From Raphanus sativus (lineage: Eukaryota; Streptophyta; Magnoliopsida; Brassicales; Brassicaceae): a stretch of DNA of 64,000 bases. Shown piece after piece: positions 11,522 to 22,570 of this stretch (positions within the stretch are counted from its first letter, which is position 1; each line of letters begins with the position of its first letter). The translations under genes were made by a program, and so were the position numbers. Location: positions 4,216,001 through 4,280,000 of the forward strand of contig NC_079514.1 in the NCBI RefSeq assembly GCF_000801105.2, given 5' to 3'. Below the pieces are notes generated by a model. That model worked only from the letters and a program-made list of their open reading frames with translations. It ran no database searches and had not been told where the DNA came from.

Positions 11522-14500
11522 ATGATGGGTTACGAGCAGATGAATCAGATGACAATGAAAACAACGGCGATGATGAAGAATTTCAATAAGATGGGACCAA
11601 TCAATACTCCACATAAGAAAGCAACTAGGAGAAGTGTATCGGCCATTGATGGTGGTGCTGTTGCGACGGCTGGAGAAGGAGATCGTCGACGGAAGCTCAA
11701 GACTCGAGATCTCAGCGGCATGTCCTTGGCTTCCCTCTCAGCATCTTCTATCAACCTAGCTTCCATCTCAAAACTCGATCTCTCCAACAACAATATTCAG
11801 GTAATATATATATATATATAGGTTGGGTCATATATCTAACTTTCATCAACCGTAATTATACAGATTTTGACTAATATATCTAACTTTCATCAACCGTATA
11901 CAGATTTTGACTAAAATCCCGTGGGGGTGCACAGAACAAAAGACAAAAATCTCGTGGAAATAATTTTGTTTTGTTTGAAAATAGACATTTCTGTCACTAT
12001 TGAAAAAAAACTAATAATACCTTAACAATAACCTACAAACCTAAGTGGAAATTTTTCTTACAAAATTTCAAAAGTGCTTGAATTGTTGAAGTTATTGTTT
12101 TATTTTGCATAAATTTTTTATTGTTTTCTCAACCTTTTAAAAGTTGGTGCTTTCATGATTCACTTATAAATTTGTATGAACGATAATATATTTATTTAGC
12201 AACAAAAGTTCAACAAAATAATACACTACTTATTAAGTCAAAAGACAAAAACAAATTATCTGAGAGTACTAGAGTTCCTCGAAGGCTCGATAGGTCTTTT
12301 TTAGAAAGAGGGCTCGATAGGTTACCAAATATAAAAATATAACAACTTGCTGCGTCGTGCTTGAATTTAATTTAATTAGAGCAGTTGTAGGCTCTAATTG
12401 AATTATAAAATATCTTTTGTTAAGCTGCTAACTAATATAAAAAGAAATGATAAAGATCGTAGAGATACTGAAGCAAGGAAACTCTCTCTCTTGCATATGC
12501 ATGATTCGTTGGTATTCCTTATTCTGTGGTATTTGTCGTTTCCTGTTTTTGTTTCAAGAAAGGAAAAAGTAATTAGATTTAGTTCTTAAATTTATAGTTT
12601 TTTTTTCCATCTAAAGTATTTTATTTAAAAAGCCAAAACCCACTAGCCGATATTACATAAAAAGCCCAAGACATAAAGGGCTAAAAAAAAAATATAGATC
12701 AAAGCTCAACAACCTAAACCCAACACTGAGGACACCACACAGCCCACGTGTGTAGGTTTGATCAAGAAGAAACACGTGTGGACATCTTCTCCATCGAGGA
12801 AAACACGCGTCCTTAGTCGTCACCGCTTCGTCGTCCAGCCACCTCGCAGTGGCTCAATTCCCAAGTCTTCGCCGGAGAAGATGAAACAACAGCTGTTTCG
12901 CCGGGACTCACCGGAGACTGCAAACCCCATCCAAACAACTTTCGCCTAGCTTTATTTTATCGGAGAGCTTCAACGGGCCAGATCCCGAGAACTCATCCAA
13001 AACCACCGAAGTCACCATCTTTCACCACTTGACTTCCTTCGTCGGAGAGCGTCACCGCAACAGCCGGGAACACATCCCGAAGCAAAGCTTTCGCATGCAC
13101 AAGTCACCAATCGGAAAAACCTTCTACCAAAACTAGAACCGCTAAAACGCGGAAACCGTACACCGCTGTTTAAAGCCGGACGTTTACCTATAACTGAACG
13201 GTACAACGTCGGAGTCGAAGTCAGCCGACCACCGGATGCGTCGCCGGAAGAAAAAAATAGCGCAAACAAAGAAAAAAACATAAACCGAGAAGAAAAGAGA
13301 GAGAACCGGACCGACGGTGGCTATGGGAGCCCACCCGTCGGCCGGAGATCACAGATCGCGGCTTTGTTTTAGAGAGAAGGCGGAGCAGTTGTTAAGAGAG
13401 AGAAAAGAGATTTCTACGATACTGATTAGTCTAGTTCTTAAATTTATAGTATTCCTAACAAGACAAACTAAAGGTTGCCGATTAAACAAATTGTTATCTT
13501 CCAGAAATTTAAATATATCATCTTTGGTATAGACACAGTTTTCCTAACCCATTTTCATTTGGTCAACTCGAACCTTATGAAGCATATTCGTCTGGGTGCA
13601 TAAGCAATTGGGCACAAGTGTCCGTTATTTTCTATCATTTTTGAAGTTTTCGTTACATAATTGTTGTATATAAATAAAATATTAAATGAAGAGCGTTAAC
13701 TATTCATAAATACGAGTTGATATTAACATTTACTTCTCTCTTTGACTCTGCTCTATTGAATCTGTCATGTTCCAGTAACACTATTTTCTAAATAAACAAC
13801 CGTTGTCAAATTAAAGATATTGTCTCGATACATTAGTTTGAATTTATACATATAAATATACTTGAAACTCCATAATTTACATGTACAACTTAAAACTTGG
13901 TTAAAACTGTATCACTCATATGTTTAGTTTCTCATGCAGCAAATTCCGGAATCTCTAGTAGCGAGAATGTTAAATTTATGGGCATTAGATTTGCACTCCA
14001 ACCTGCTCAAAACACTTCCCAACTCCATCGGATGTCTTTCCAAGCTTAAGTTTCTTAATGTCTCCGGAAATAATCTACAACATCTCCCCAAAACAATAGA
14101 AGATTGCAGGTAAGACCCCTTCAACCGCGTCCAACTCTCTTATTATCTATGTACCAAAACGCAAAACGCGACCCAAAACGCAGATCGCTGGAAGAGCTGA
14201 ACGCCAATTTCAACGAACTGAGCATGCTTCCAGACACGATAGGGTTTGAGCTAACGAATCTGACGAAGCTCTCCGTAAACTCAAACAAGCTTGTCGTGTT
14301 GCCAAGCTCCCTTAGCCACTTGACGTCGCTGCGTGTGCTCGACGCCAGGCTCAACCGCCTTGGATCGCTCCCTGGTGATCTAGAGAACCTCGTGAACCTT
14401 CAGGTCCTTAACGTTAGCCAGAACTTCCAGCACTTGAAAGAGTTACCTTACTCTGTTGGGTTACTGATATCTCTCGAGGAGCTTGACGTTAGTTATAACG

Positions 14501-15400
14501 GCATTACCGTTTTACCGGACTCCATAGGCTGTCTTCGCCGGATTCAGAAGCTCTCCGTCGAGGGCAATCCCCTCGTCTCCCCACCTTTTGAAGTGGTATG
14601 CACAATTTTTCTTACAGTAACATAAATTATTATTTTCTTTTGACGATATGTGGTAACAAACCACTATGCCACATGTTATAGTGTAATCACATCGAAATTA
14701 AATAAAACACATTCAACAGAATATTTCACTAGTATTTGGATCCTAATTCCAGATTCTCGGGTTGATTATTAATATAAATATTATTTAAAAAATTGTTCAC
14801 TAGTACTAGAGAGCATAACTTGTTTCACAAGCATTATGATCTTTAGTGTGTTATAGTAAGCAACGCAAGAATTATACTTATATGAAAATATTATATCAGT
14901 TTTGTGTATGATTTTTTGTTACATTAACGCTAAGGTCATCCTTTTAGTGCATTATGGACTAAATTAACATCATGCAAGAAACTTCACAGACGTGAATTGA
15001 TCAATAAAAAAAATCTTGCATTATGCTTATAATAAAGTTTGTGATATAGTTCATGTTTGATGATCTGTTACAACAGGTGGAGCAAGGTTTGGAAGCAGTG
15101 AAGCGGTACATGAGCGAGAAGATGACCGAGTCGTATAAAAAAACTCCAATGAAGAAAACGTTGTGGGGCATTGGTAAGATGGTCAAGTACAAGACCTTTA
15201 ACGGCCTGAGCTCATCTCCTGGAAGGTCTCCAGGAAGGAGAACCGGTGGTGACCGCCATGGAAACGAGAGGGGAGGCTTCATCAACGTCTCCGATTATCG
15301 CCAAATCGACGGAATCGCTTCCCCTAGACATGTGTCCCTGTTCAATCCGAGACGCCTCTTGTCTCCATTATCTGCTTATTTCTCTCCTCCAAGGTATTAG
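11522..15400 (+). CDS. PIRL8: Plant intracellular Ras-group-related LRR protein 8
   Basis: Four exons in phase: 11522-11800, 13940-14109, 14184-14595 and 15077-15400, giving 394 residues (Arabidopsis PIRL8, AT4G26050, is about 383). The start is the first of two Met codons ([10 protein letters not shown]). Leucine-rich repeats of the Ras-group type run from about residue 75 to 290 ([59 protein letters not shown]). The C-terminal tail contains [20 protein letters not shown] and ends [12 protein letters not shown]. PIRLs are cytoplasmic LRR scaffolds related to Shoc2/Sur-8; the precise partner of PIRL8 is not known to me. Intron 1 is 2.1 kb because a Sadhu-like element has inserted. All splice sites are canonical and the frame is intact. 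Confidence 0.95.
11830..11914. repeat. Short tandem duplication in PIRL8 intron 1
   Basis: Two near-identical ~42-bp units each contain ATATCTAACTTTCATCAACC and ACAGATTTTGACTAA, starting near 11830 and 11874. They lie just after the exon 1 donor and a (TA)n run. Confidence 0.7.
12580..13449 (-). mobile_element. Sadhu-like non-autonomous retroposon, copy 3, in PIRL8 intron 1
   Basis: A perfect 18-bp target duplication TAGTTCTTAAATTTATAG at 12580-12597 and 13432-13449 flanks an 834-bp body in minus orientation (poly(T) at its left end). Its 3' end on the minus strand reads AATAAAATACTTTAGATGG plus A's, closely related to copy 1 (AATAAAATATGATGGC plus A's). It is GC-rich with no supportable protein. 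It is antisense to PIRL8 and leaves the splice sites intact. Confidence 0.7.
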
Positions 15401-15938
15401 CTAGGGTTTACTTTTGTCTTTTTATCAACATCAAACCGTCTCTTACATTTTACTTTTTTGCATGCAACGTTGTTTTCTTGTATGTTTGTTTGCTTTTTCC
15501 GCATGTAGCGTTCTTTTCCCTGTATTATAGACTTTTGTAACACATTTGTAAATCTTGACACAATAGTTTGGTTCATGTTATCATGTATATATGTGCGTAA
15601 TGTACGATCGCATTTTGATACTCTCAGTCGTGCTCGTGCCATGCAGTATCATCCGCCTTGGTCTGAGCCAGTTTGAGAAAACTAATTATGGGCCTAGATG
15701 AGATAATTAATTGGTTTTAGTCCTGACCGAAAACTTCAGCCACAGTCAAAATTATATAACTAATAAATTACTTAACTAAATAGTACTCTGCAAATCACAT
15801 ACTTGGATGGATCACAAAGTACTTGACCAGCGAGTTGACTTATTCATTACAAACACAGTGTCTTAAGTTCATAACACTCGAACCGAGAGGAGATTGGGAA
15901 ACCATAAATAAGAAATGTAACTAATCAGAAAAAGATTT

Positions 15939-16298
15939 TTAATCTTTGTTTCCAGATTCTTTCTTCTTGTCTGCAGCTTCATCACCTTCCATCTGAGGTA
16001 ATCTCTGCAACGAAAGGTTTGAACAAGAAAACAGAAATGAATATCTCCGATCATCTCTCCGATCCTATATAGGGTATTTCTAACTAATAAGAGAGAACAG
16101 GACAAATGTTTGGTTCAGCTAGACATTTCATCGAACATGTTGCATGCATTCTAAGAGAAGACTACTTACGAGATCTGGCTTGTATAAATTGTGGACGACG
16201 GAGGCTCCACCGAGAAGTGAGGCTACAACGACGACGGTTGACAACGCTAGTGACGGAGTTCCGGTCGGTATCTTCCCCCCAAACCTTTTGTTCATCAT
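15939..16298 (-). CDS. BRAWNIN-like small transmembrane protein (AT4G26055 homologue)
   Basis: Two exons, 16170-16298 and 15939-16004, encode 64 residues. An upstream in-frame Met (16391) exists, but TATA-like motifs lie between it and 16298, so I choose the MMNKRFGG start. A single hydrophobic segment (SLALSTVVVVASLLGG, about residues 16-31) is followed by ASVVHNLYKPDL|RLPQME and a Lys/Glu-rich tail. It matches Arabidopsis AT4G26055. The pattern G-A-x-V-V-H-x-x-Y-[KR]-P-D-L-x-[IL]-P also matches, from memory, human BRAWNIN/UQCC6, an inner-membrane assembly factor of respiratory complex III. I infer a similar mitochondrial role. It is convergent with PIRL8, about 540 bp from its stop codon. 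Confidence 0.8.
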
Positions 16299-16484
16299 GT
16301 TTAGTCTCTTCTTTGAACAACCGCGACCATACACTATATAAACAGAAGCTTTATATATATGGCGCGTGACCGTCAACTTCCACAGTTTCATTAAATAAAT
16401 TAATGTAATTCCAATATCTACTTGGTTTGCTCTCTACCGGCTCAAAACCAAACCGCAAAAACCGGATTCTCATATTACCTCAAG

Positions 16485-16818
16485 AAACAAACAAAGGAAG
16501 GTTGGGAGCTGTGGAAGGTTTGTCAAAAGATTTATCCCCTAGCTATAAGGTTCTTACTCTTTTTCCCTATTAGAGTTTTGTCCCATTTGGGTTTTCTCTA
16601 ATATGGGTTTTAATGAGGAGAACTTTATAGCATTTCCAAATTTGACTTGTTTCACATGGTCAATTTGAGGGGGATGGGGGTTCTTGGAATAGGGATTTTT
16701 TGAAGTTGGTTTTCGTGTTGTTAGGTTCCTTCTCCTTTTGGTTTTTTTTGCTTGTTGCACAAGTATTCATGTTTCATTGATTGTAAAAAGGCTTTTTGAT
16801 GAATAAAATTTAACATTC

Positions 16819-16871
<53 letters not shown>

Positions 16872-16882
16872 AAACAAAGGAA
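16485..16882 (+). mobile_element. Poly(A)-tailed retroposon with 49-A tract
   Basis: The target duplication AAACAAACAAAGGAA lies at 16485-16499 and 16868-16882. The 368-bp body ends in GATGAATAAAATTTAACATTC, then an uninterrupted A tract (16822-16870, partly shared with the duplication). It contains GTCCCATTTGGGTTTTCTCT and TTTTAATGAGGAG, words common at the 3' ends of plant retroelement transcripts. It is probably a 5'-truncated retroelement copied by LINE enzymes. The family is not resolved. Confidence 0.6.
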
Positions 16883-17085
16883 ACAATTAATTATTTATTT
16901 TGTTTTTCATTTGTTCTCTGTACATAAATTGAAGATTGTGAGAAGAAAATGATACAGAATTGGAGAAACTACGAGTTATATAGTATTTATATTGAATGTA
17001 CAGACACAAATATATCTAAGTCCATCCTCTATAATCCTTTTGACAAGAAGGGGACCAAAGATTATACAAATATATATATCTCAAA

Positions 17086-17838
17086 CTAAAACCACCTGAA
17101 CGCAACAATCACCAGTAGCAAGAGGGAGAATCCCATAGCCTGCATGCAACATACATCACAACATCTCATCATCATCATTTCGTTGGAAAGCTCAAATAGT
17201 AGAGAGGGAAAAGAGGCATTACAGTGATTGCAGAAGCAGCAAGTCCGGCTCTTTCTCTAGGATCCTTGCGGTAGTAGTTCCCGAAATAGAGAAACGTCGA
17301 ATAGTACCACAAGAATGGGAATACAAACCCCAGGAGAAAGCTGTCAAAATTAAGATTTAGCAAGTAAGATAGAGTGAATCTCTATGGACTTAACTCGGAA
17401 ACACAAAAATGAGAACCGTACTCACGAGAACCATCCAATTCCGCAACCAAAACATGGAAGAGGTTTGTCATACGCTCCATTTTCAACATCGTCCACGTCT
17501 TTTACAAGCGTATATCTTCCTTTTCCACAAACCATAGCATCTATCATAATGTCTCTTAGTTCAATAAAAGATGTCTGAAGGTGTTTCATCTTGAAAGAGT
17601 TTCTTAATGCATTTGAGAGATGGTACCTTTAATAGCAGAGTAATATATAGCAGCTGGTCCCATGAGACTAGCATGTTTATTATCACCCACGGTATTCACC
17701 AGCTCTGCATTTCCATCTTTGCGCTCTTTAACATCTACAAAAGTGGTCCAAACTGATAAAAGTTGGAGGTAGTCATCACTTGAAAGTCACTAAGACAAGA
17801 AAAGAGAGACAGAGTCAACGCTGTTTACTTTCTGCCAT
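17086..17838 (-). CDS. Ribosomal protein L18ae-like family membrane protein (AT4G26060 homologue)
   Basis: Five coding exons in phase: 17829-17838 (only ATG GCA GAA A), 17627-17734, 17426-17540, 17223-17340 and 17086-17139, giving 134 residues. The middle carries GKGRYTLVKDVDDVENGAYD and KPLPCFGCGIGWFS, then a hydrophobic segment FLLGFVFPFLWYYSTFLYFG, the basic loop NYYRKDPRERAGLAASAI and a second hydrophobic end MGFSLLLLVIVAFRWF. Despite the name, the family is not a ribosomal protein proper: it has two likely membrane spans and a CFGCG motif. Function is not established. The first acceptor of exon 3 (TATGATAG) is pyrimidine-poor but is the only one that keeps the frame. Confidence 0.85.
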
Positions 17839-18330
17839 ATGTTCTTCAGTGAAAAAGAGCGTTGATGATTGCAAAGCTCTCCTACTTATGAGTTAGTTAT
17901 GACCCACAAGATCTTCAAATTGCCTGCAATAATACGAACTACAGTAAGAAACCATGAAGGTGGATTCAGTCGGACAGAGTCTAGACAAGACAGATGCTTC
18001 GAGCGAAACAGAACCATGAAAAAAAACAGAGTTCAGATCAGATTTGTAATGAACTATTATAAACCTACAACTAGCAACTACAATCCATTGGTTTGAATGT
18101 CCATCGCTCGGCAAGTAAAAAAAGATAACTCACCAGAAAATTTCTAGAGCAGAAACTCGAGAAAGAGATTGATTACAAAATCTGTAAAGAGGAGAGTCTT
18201 TCTTCTTCCTACTTCGACTTCGTAAGCGTTAACTGCGGAGAGAGCGTCAATAAATTTGTTTTTCTTACACCAAAAGCAACGTTGTCTTTTCTTTTACGTA
18301 TTAAGGTAATTATTCTAATTCATACGCAAT

Positions 18331-18385
18331 AACTCATTCTTCTAAGACTTTTAGCAACAAAAAAAAAACTCATTCTTCTAAGACT
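18331..18385 (+). repeat. Micro-insertion with perfect 19-bp target duplication
   Basis: AACTCATTCTTCTAAGACT at 18331-18349 and again at 18367-18385 flanks TTTAGCAACAAAAAAAA (17 nt). Nothing else is inserted. Confidence 0.75.
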
Positions 18386-18446
18386 GTGTATATTTATTTT
18401 GATCTATATATGTCATAAAGTATGTTGTTTTATTTGTTAGTTTATG

Positions 18447-18491
18447 TATTTATCCCCATCTTTTTTTTGGTCAACATATTTATCCCCATCT
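18447..18491 (-). repeat. Micro-insertion with perfect 15-bp target duplication
   Basis: TATTTATCCCCATCT at 18447-18461 and 18477-18491 flanks 15 nt which on the minus strand read TGTTGACCAAAAAAA. Confidence 0.75.
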
Positions 18492-18863
18492 AATATATTG
18501 CAGTTTGAGTCTGAGCTATTTATATTCGTAACTGTGAACTGATTTTTAGATTATAGATTTGTTAATTATGAAAGGTTAAACCATTTAAAAAAGAGTTATT
18601 TTCAGATTTAACAAAAATATTTTTCAGATGTTTTCTTACAACAGTGACTATAAATATGTAACTTTATACTGCTATTCCACTGCTCTGAAAAAAAAACATA
18701 GTGTTTTTTTTGTTCACCAAAACATATTGTGTTTAATTTTCCTTTTTGTTGGAAAGATGAAAGGATTGGAGAAATATAACACTTTTTTATCTTGGTTTCT
18801 TCTTTAGTTTGGCAACCTTTTTGACGAACTTTCCTTAGACAACACTTTTTCAAACGAACAAAC

Positions 18864-18920
18864 AAACGAAGCATCAGCTTTTGCCCAAAAAGGTAAAAAA
18901 AAACGAAGCATCAGTTTTGC
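18864..18920 (+). repeat. Micro-insertion with 20-bp imperfect target duplication
   Basis: AAACGAAGCATCAGCTTTTGC (18864-18884) is repeated at 18901-18920 lacking one C. The 16-nt insert is CCAAAAAGGTAAAAAA. Confidence 0.6.
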
Positions 18921-18960
18921 TATAATTCACACAGCATCTCTTATTAGACCATTCTTTTAA

Positions 18961-19211
18961 AGCATCTCCAATGTAAAACTCCATTTTTTTCTCCAAAATG
19001 GAGTAAAAGTGAATATGAAGTAAAATTGCTCCAACCCTATTCCATTTTTCACTCCATAATGGAGTCATGAACAAACAAAAAATAGATTACTCCATTTATG
19101 GAGTAAACTTTAAAATGGAGTGAGATATGTAGTTGAGTTGGAGCATAAGTTACTCCATATTCACTTTTACTCCATTTTGGAGTAAAAAATGGAGTTGGAT
19201 TGGAGATGCCC
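18961..19211. mobile_element. Palindromic MITE
   Basis: The 251-bp element folds on itself. The left arm starts GCATCTCCAATGTAAAACTC and continues CCAAAATGGAGTAAAAGTGA; the reverse complement of the right end gives GGCATCTCCAATCCAACTCC and the same CCAAAATGGAGTAAAAGTGA. Each arm is at least 60 bp, with a few mismatches. The word ACTCCAT/ATGGAGT recurs through the middle. There is no coding capacity. The flanks show TTAA-like sequence on both sides, but a target duplication is not certain. A transcript across it would form a long hairpin. Confidence 0.75.
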
Positions 19212-19978
19212 TTAAGACTAGTTACCACATAAACACAAATACATTAATAGAGATTTAAGTCCTTACCTATATTCATTCCCTATCAAAATCATGTGGAATT
19301 GCCCATGATGATCTCGTATATTGTGGATCAGATAATTACAGAATAGTTTAATCAAACTCTCAATGAAAAAAAATGATTTAAGAATGCTTGTACCATATTT
19401 CTAAATTTTTTTAAGAGAGAATTAGGTAATAGGTACAACAAATATTAAATTACGTACAACTCAATCACTACCAACACTTCCACAGTTTACTTTTTTCATA
19501 TAGTGTTTATTTATTTGATGATCATGGCGATTTAAATATTATTGTATTTTGTGTGTAAGGCAATAATTAAAAATCAAGGAGCTGGTATATAATAATGCAA
19601 ATAAAAAAAATCTCACGTCCAGAAGACCATTCCTCTCCAAAATTAATCATAAGACTAGTACAATTAAAATAATAGTCATCATTAGCCTCTCTTCTTTATC
19701 TTAATAGGAACTTTGAAAAGTAGGAATTTGAAAACGTAATGATGTTTTTTTTAATCGTTTGGTAACAAAATAAAATTAAAATTAAAAAAGGAAAAAAATA
19801 TGAGTCAAGGAGAAGTCAACGACCATATAGTCTTCGTCTCTTCTTCTTATACATAGTAGTGAGCTACACGTCGTCAGGCTAGTGTTCGTCATTCTTCTAA
19901 TATCTATCCCTTTTCTGACCTCTCTGACCTCTGCTACTGTGTGTTCGTTCGTGTTGATTTGATCTCTCTAATTCAGAC
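19212..19978. promoter_or_regulatory. Region upstream of MKK1
   Basis: AT-rich upstream DNA that becomes CT-rich in the last 100 bp before the MKK1 start (TCTCTGACCTCTCTGACCTC type sequence and CTCTTCTTCTTATACATAGT near 19840), consistent with promoter and leader. No individual binding site is claimed. Confidence 0.4.
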
Positions 19979-22191
19979 ATGAAGAGAGGCAGCTTGAGTC
20001 TTAATCCCATCTCTCTCCCTCCTCCTGAGCAATCCATCTCCAAATTCCTGTACCTACCTCTCTCTCTCTCTTCTCTCTTCTTGGATTCTTCGTATTGTCA
20101 ATTGTAATGTTTCTGGTTATTTCTTTTATTTATTTATTCTTCAAATCATGATGCTCTCTCTTTGGAATCTAGATCTCTTGTTAGGATTTTGACGAATCAG
20201 AGCTCACTGTTCTCACCTTTTTTAGGATTCGTTTTTCATTACCAAAAGTGATTCTATTGTGTAAAAATGGTTGGACTATGTTTCGATGAGTCTTTTAACA
20301 TAGAAGAAAATGGTTTAGAACACAGAGTGGGACATTCAAGGATGGGGACCTTCAAGTGAACAAAGATGGAATCCAGACAGTATCTCAGTCTGAGCCTGGA
20401 GCTGTAAGAGATGAGATTTCAATCTCTTCTCTTAACACTGTTACCAACGAAAATAAATTATTTCGTTTTTTTTGTAGCCACCTCCTATTGAGCCATTGGA
20501 CAACCAGTTGAGTTTGGCTGATCTTGAAGTGATCAAAGTCATTGGCAAAGGAAGCAGTGGTAGTGTTCAGTTGGTTAAACACAAACTAACTCAACAGTTT
20601 TTCGCTCTTAAGGTTCTGTTTTGTCGGTTACTTCTTTTTCCGAGTGTTATTATTCTCTTGTCTGAACAAAAGATGACATTATATATATATATATATATAT
20701 ATATCAGGTTATACAGTTAAACACAGAAGAATCTACATGTCGATCGATTTCTCAGGAGCTGAGGATAAACTTGGTCTCGCAATGTCCATATCTAGTCTCA
20801 TGTTATCAGTCTTTCTACCATAACGGTCTGGTCTCAATCATATTGGAGTTCATGGATGGTGGCTCTCTTTTGGATTTGTTGAAGAAAGTGGAGAGAGTTC
20901 CTGAAAACATGCTCGCTGCCATCTGCAAGCGAGTACTCTACGCAAAAACACACACAATATCTACCGGTTTATATTTTAACTGCTCTTGGAAAACACATAA
21001 CTAAGCTCTTTTTTTTTACGCAGGTGCTCCGAGGCTTGTGCTATATTCACGATGAGAGGAGAATCATTCATAGGGATTTGAAGCCTTCTAACTTGCTAAT
21101 CAATCACAGAGGTGAAGTCAAGATCACAGACTTTGGTGTCAGCAAGATCTTGTCTAGCACAAGCAGTCTAGCTAATACCTTTGTGGGCACACACTTGTAT
21201 ATGTCTGTGAGTAGACCTCTCAACACCTCACCAAACATGCATGAAACCAATGTTCAAGAAATCATTAGGTAGTTGATAACTAATCGTTAGAGGACTAACA
21301 ATTAGATAAGATTATTTGGGCTTAAGCATTAACAAATTATTATTTTTCTTTATATTTTATATTTATATTAAATATTTTAGGTTTTTTGTTTTGTTATAAA
21401 AACTTTTTAAGTCATAAATACAAAAAAAACTAAAAAACAATTATGGATTTACGCTGATAGTACTGGTCGATTTAATAGATTTAGACCAATTTAGATCGAT
21501 ATAGAAAGGTTTAAATAGTCGAAATCAGATTTTAAGAAAACCGTTTCTGCTACTACCGATTTGGCACCTAAACCAACTTTTAGAACAGCAAATGAAACAG
21601 AGGTAAAAAAACAGATTTTATACAAATTACCGGTTATTCTCATCTGTTTTTCAGCCAGAGAGAATCATTGGAAAGGCATATGGGAGCAAGAGTGATATAT
21701 GGAGCTTGGGACTGGTTCTGCTCGAATGTGCAACTGGCAAGTTTCCGTATACTCCTCCTGAACACATGAAGGGATGGACTAGCGTATACGAGCTAGTTGA
21801 CGCCATTGTTGAAAACCCGCCTCCTCGTGCACCTTCTCATCTGTTCTCTCAAGATTTTTGCTCCTTCATCTCGCAATGGTGAGACAGATTTTCAAACTGT
21901 TTCATGTTATGTTTCTGTTAGCGAGTATGCTTCTGATATGATGCATTTATAACTTGTGTAGTGTACAAAAAGATCCAAGAGACAGAAAATCTGCAAAGGA
22001 GCTTCTGGTGCGTAATCATACAAGAGTCTCTCTGTATCTTTCTTATTGTAAACCACTCTTTAACAACTTTATATTTTTCTTGCAATTCCTAGGAACATAG
22101 GTTCCTGAACATGTTTGAAGGTATGGATGTGAATCTCTCGTCTTACTTCACCGCCGCAGGATCTTTGACTCCCCCACTTGCTAACAGATAG
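19979..22191 (+). CDS. MKK1: MAP kinase kinase 1
   Basis: Eight exons in phase: 19979-20049, 20319-20403, 20478-20612, 20708-20932, 21024-21206, 21655-21878, 21962-22007 and 22093-22191, encoding 355 residues (Arabidopsis MKK1, AT4G26070, is 354). The N-terminus [13 protein letters not shown] fits a basic-hydrophobic MAPK docking site. The kinase has the glycine loop GKGSSGSV, catalytic loop [11 protein letters not shown], and the plant activation segment with S/T-x5-S/T spacing (STSSLANTF). It activates MPK4-type MAP kinases downstream of MEKK1 in stress and defence signalling. The activation loop reads FVGTHLYMS where Arabidopsis has FVGTYPYMS; otherwise the core is intact. It is convergent with ABI1, with stop codons about 380 bp apart. 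A (TA)n microsatellite sits in intron 3. Confidence 0.96.
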
Positions 22192-22570
22192 TTGAACAAT
22201 CCTTTTAAGTTTTTACACCAAGTTATATATATATTTTATATCGACTGGAAGAGACGATTTTTACGAGATGTTGTGACTTATGAGAGAATTTTTTTTTTTT
22301 GAAAATATATTTTCATATGCCAGTATTGAAAATTATTTGGATAAATAATATTGTATATTGTAAGTGTGTAACCATATTACAATTAGCCCGGGAAGAAAAA
22401 TACAAGGGGCTTTTAGGATGCTAAGAAGAAGAGCTTAACAATTTAAGCTACATTATATCATATGATTATAAAATTTATAACATGTTAGTTAAAAATAATT
22501 TAAAAACAAACACAAATTATAACTGAAAGACCCATATTCTTTGATAGGAAGTAAGACAAAAAGACCTCTT
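22192..22570. other. Intergenic region between convergent MKK1 and ABI1
   Basis: About 380 bp of AT-rich sequence that must hold both 3' UTRs. AATAAT/AATAAA-like words occur on both strands but no single polyadenylation signal stands out. Confidence 0.5.

Larger units (their letters stand above)
17839..18960. other. Region upstream of the L18ae-like gene
   Basis: It contains the probable leader of the minus-strand gene (CT-rich near 18180-18245 read on the minus strand) and a likely leader intron. Upstream of that there is no gene; three micro-insertions (18331-18385, 18447-18491, 18864-18920) are listed separately. Confidence 0.5.

Noticed and set aside
20683..20704. (TA)n run in MKK1 intron 3
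   Set aside because: Ordinary microsatellite; no further structure.
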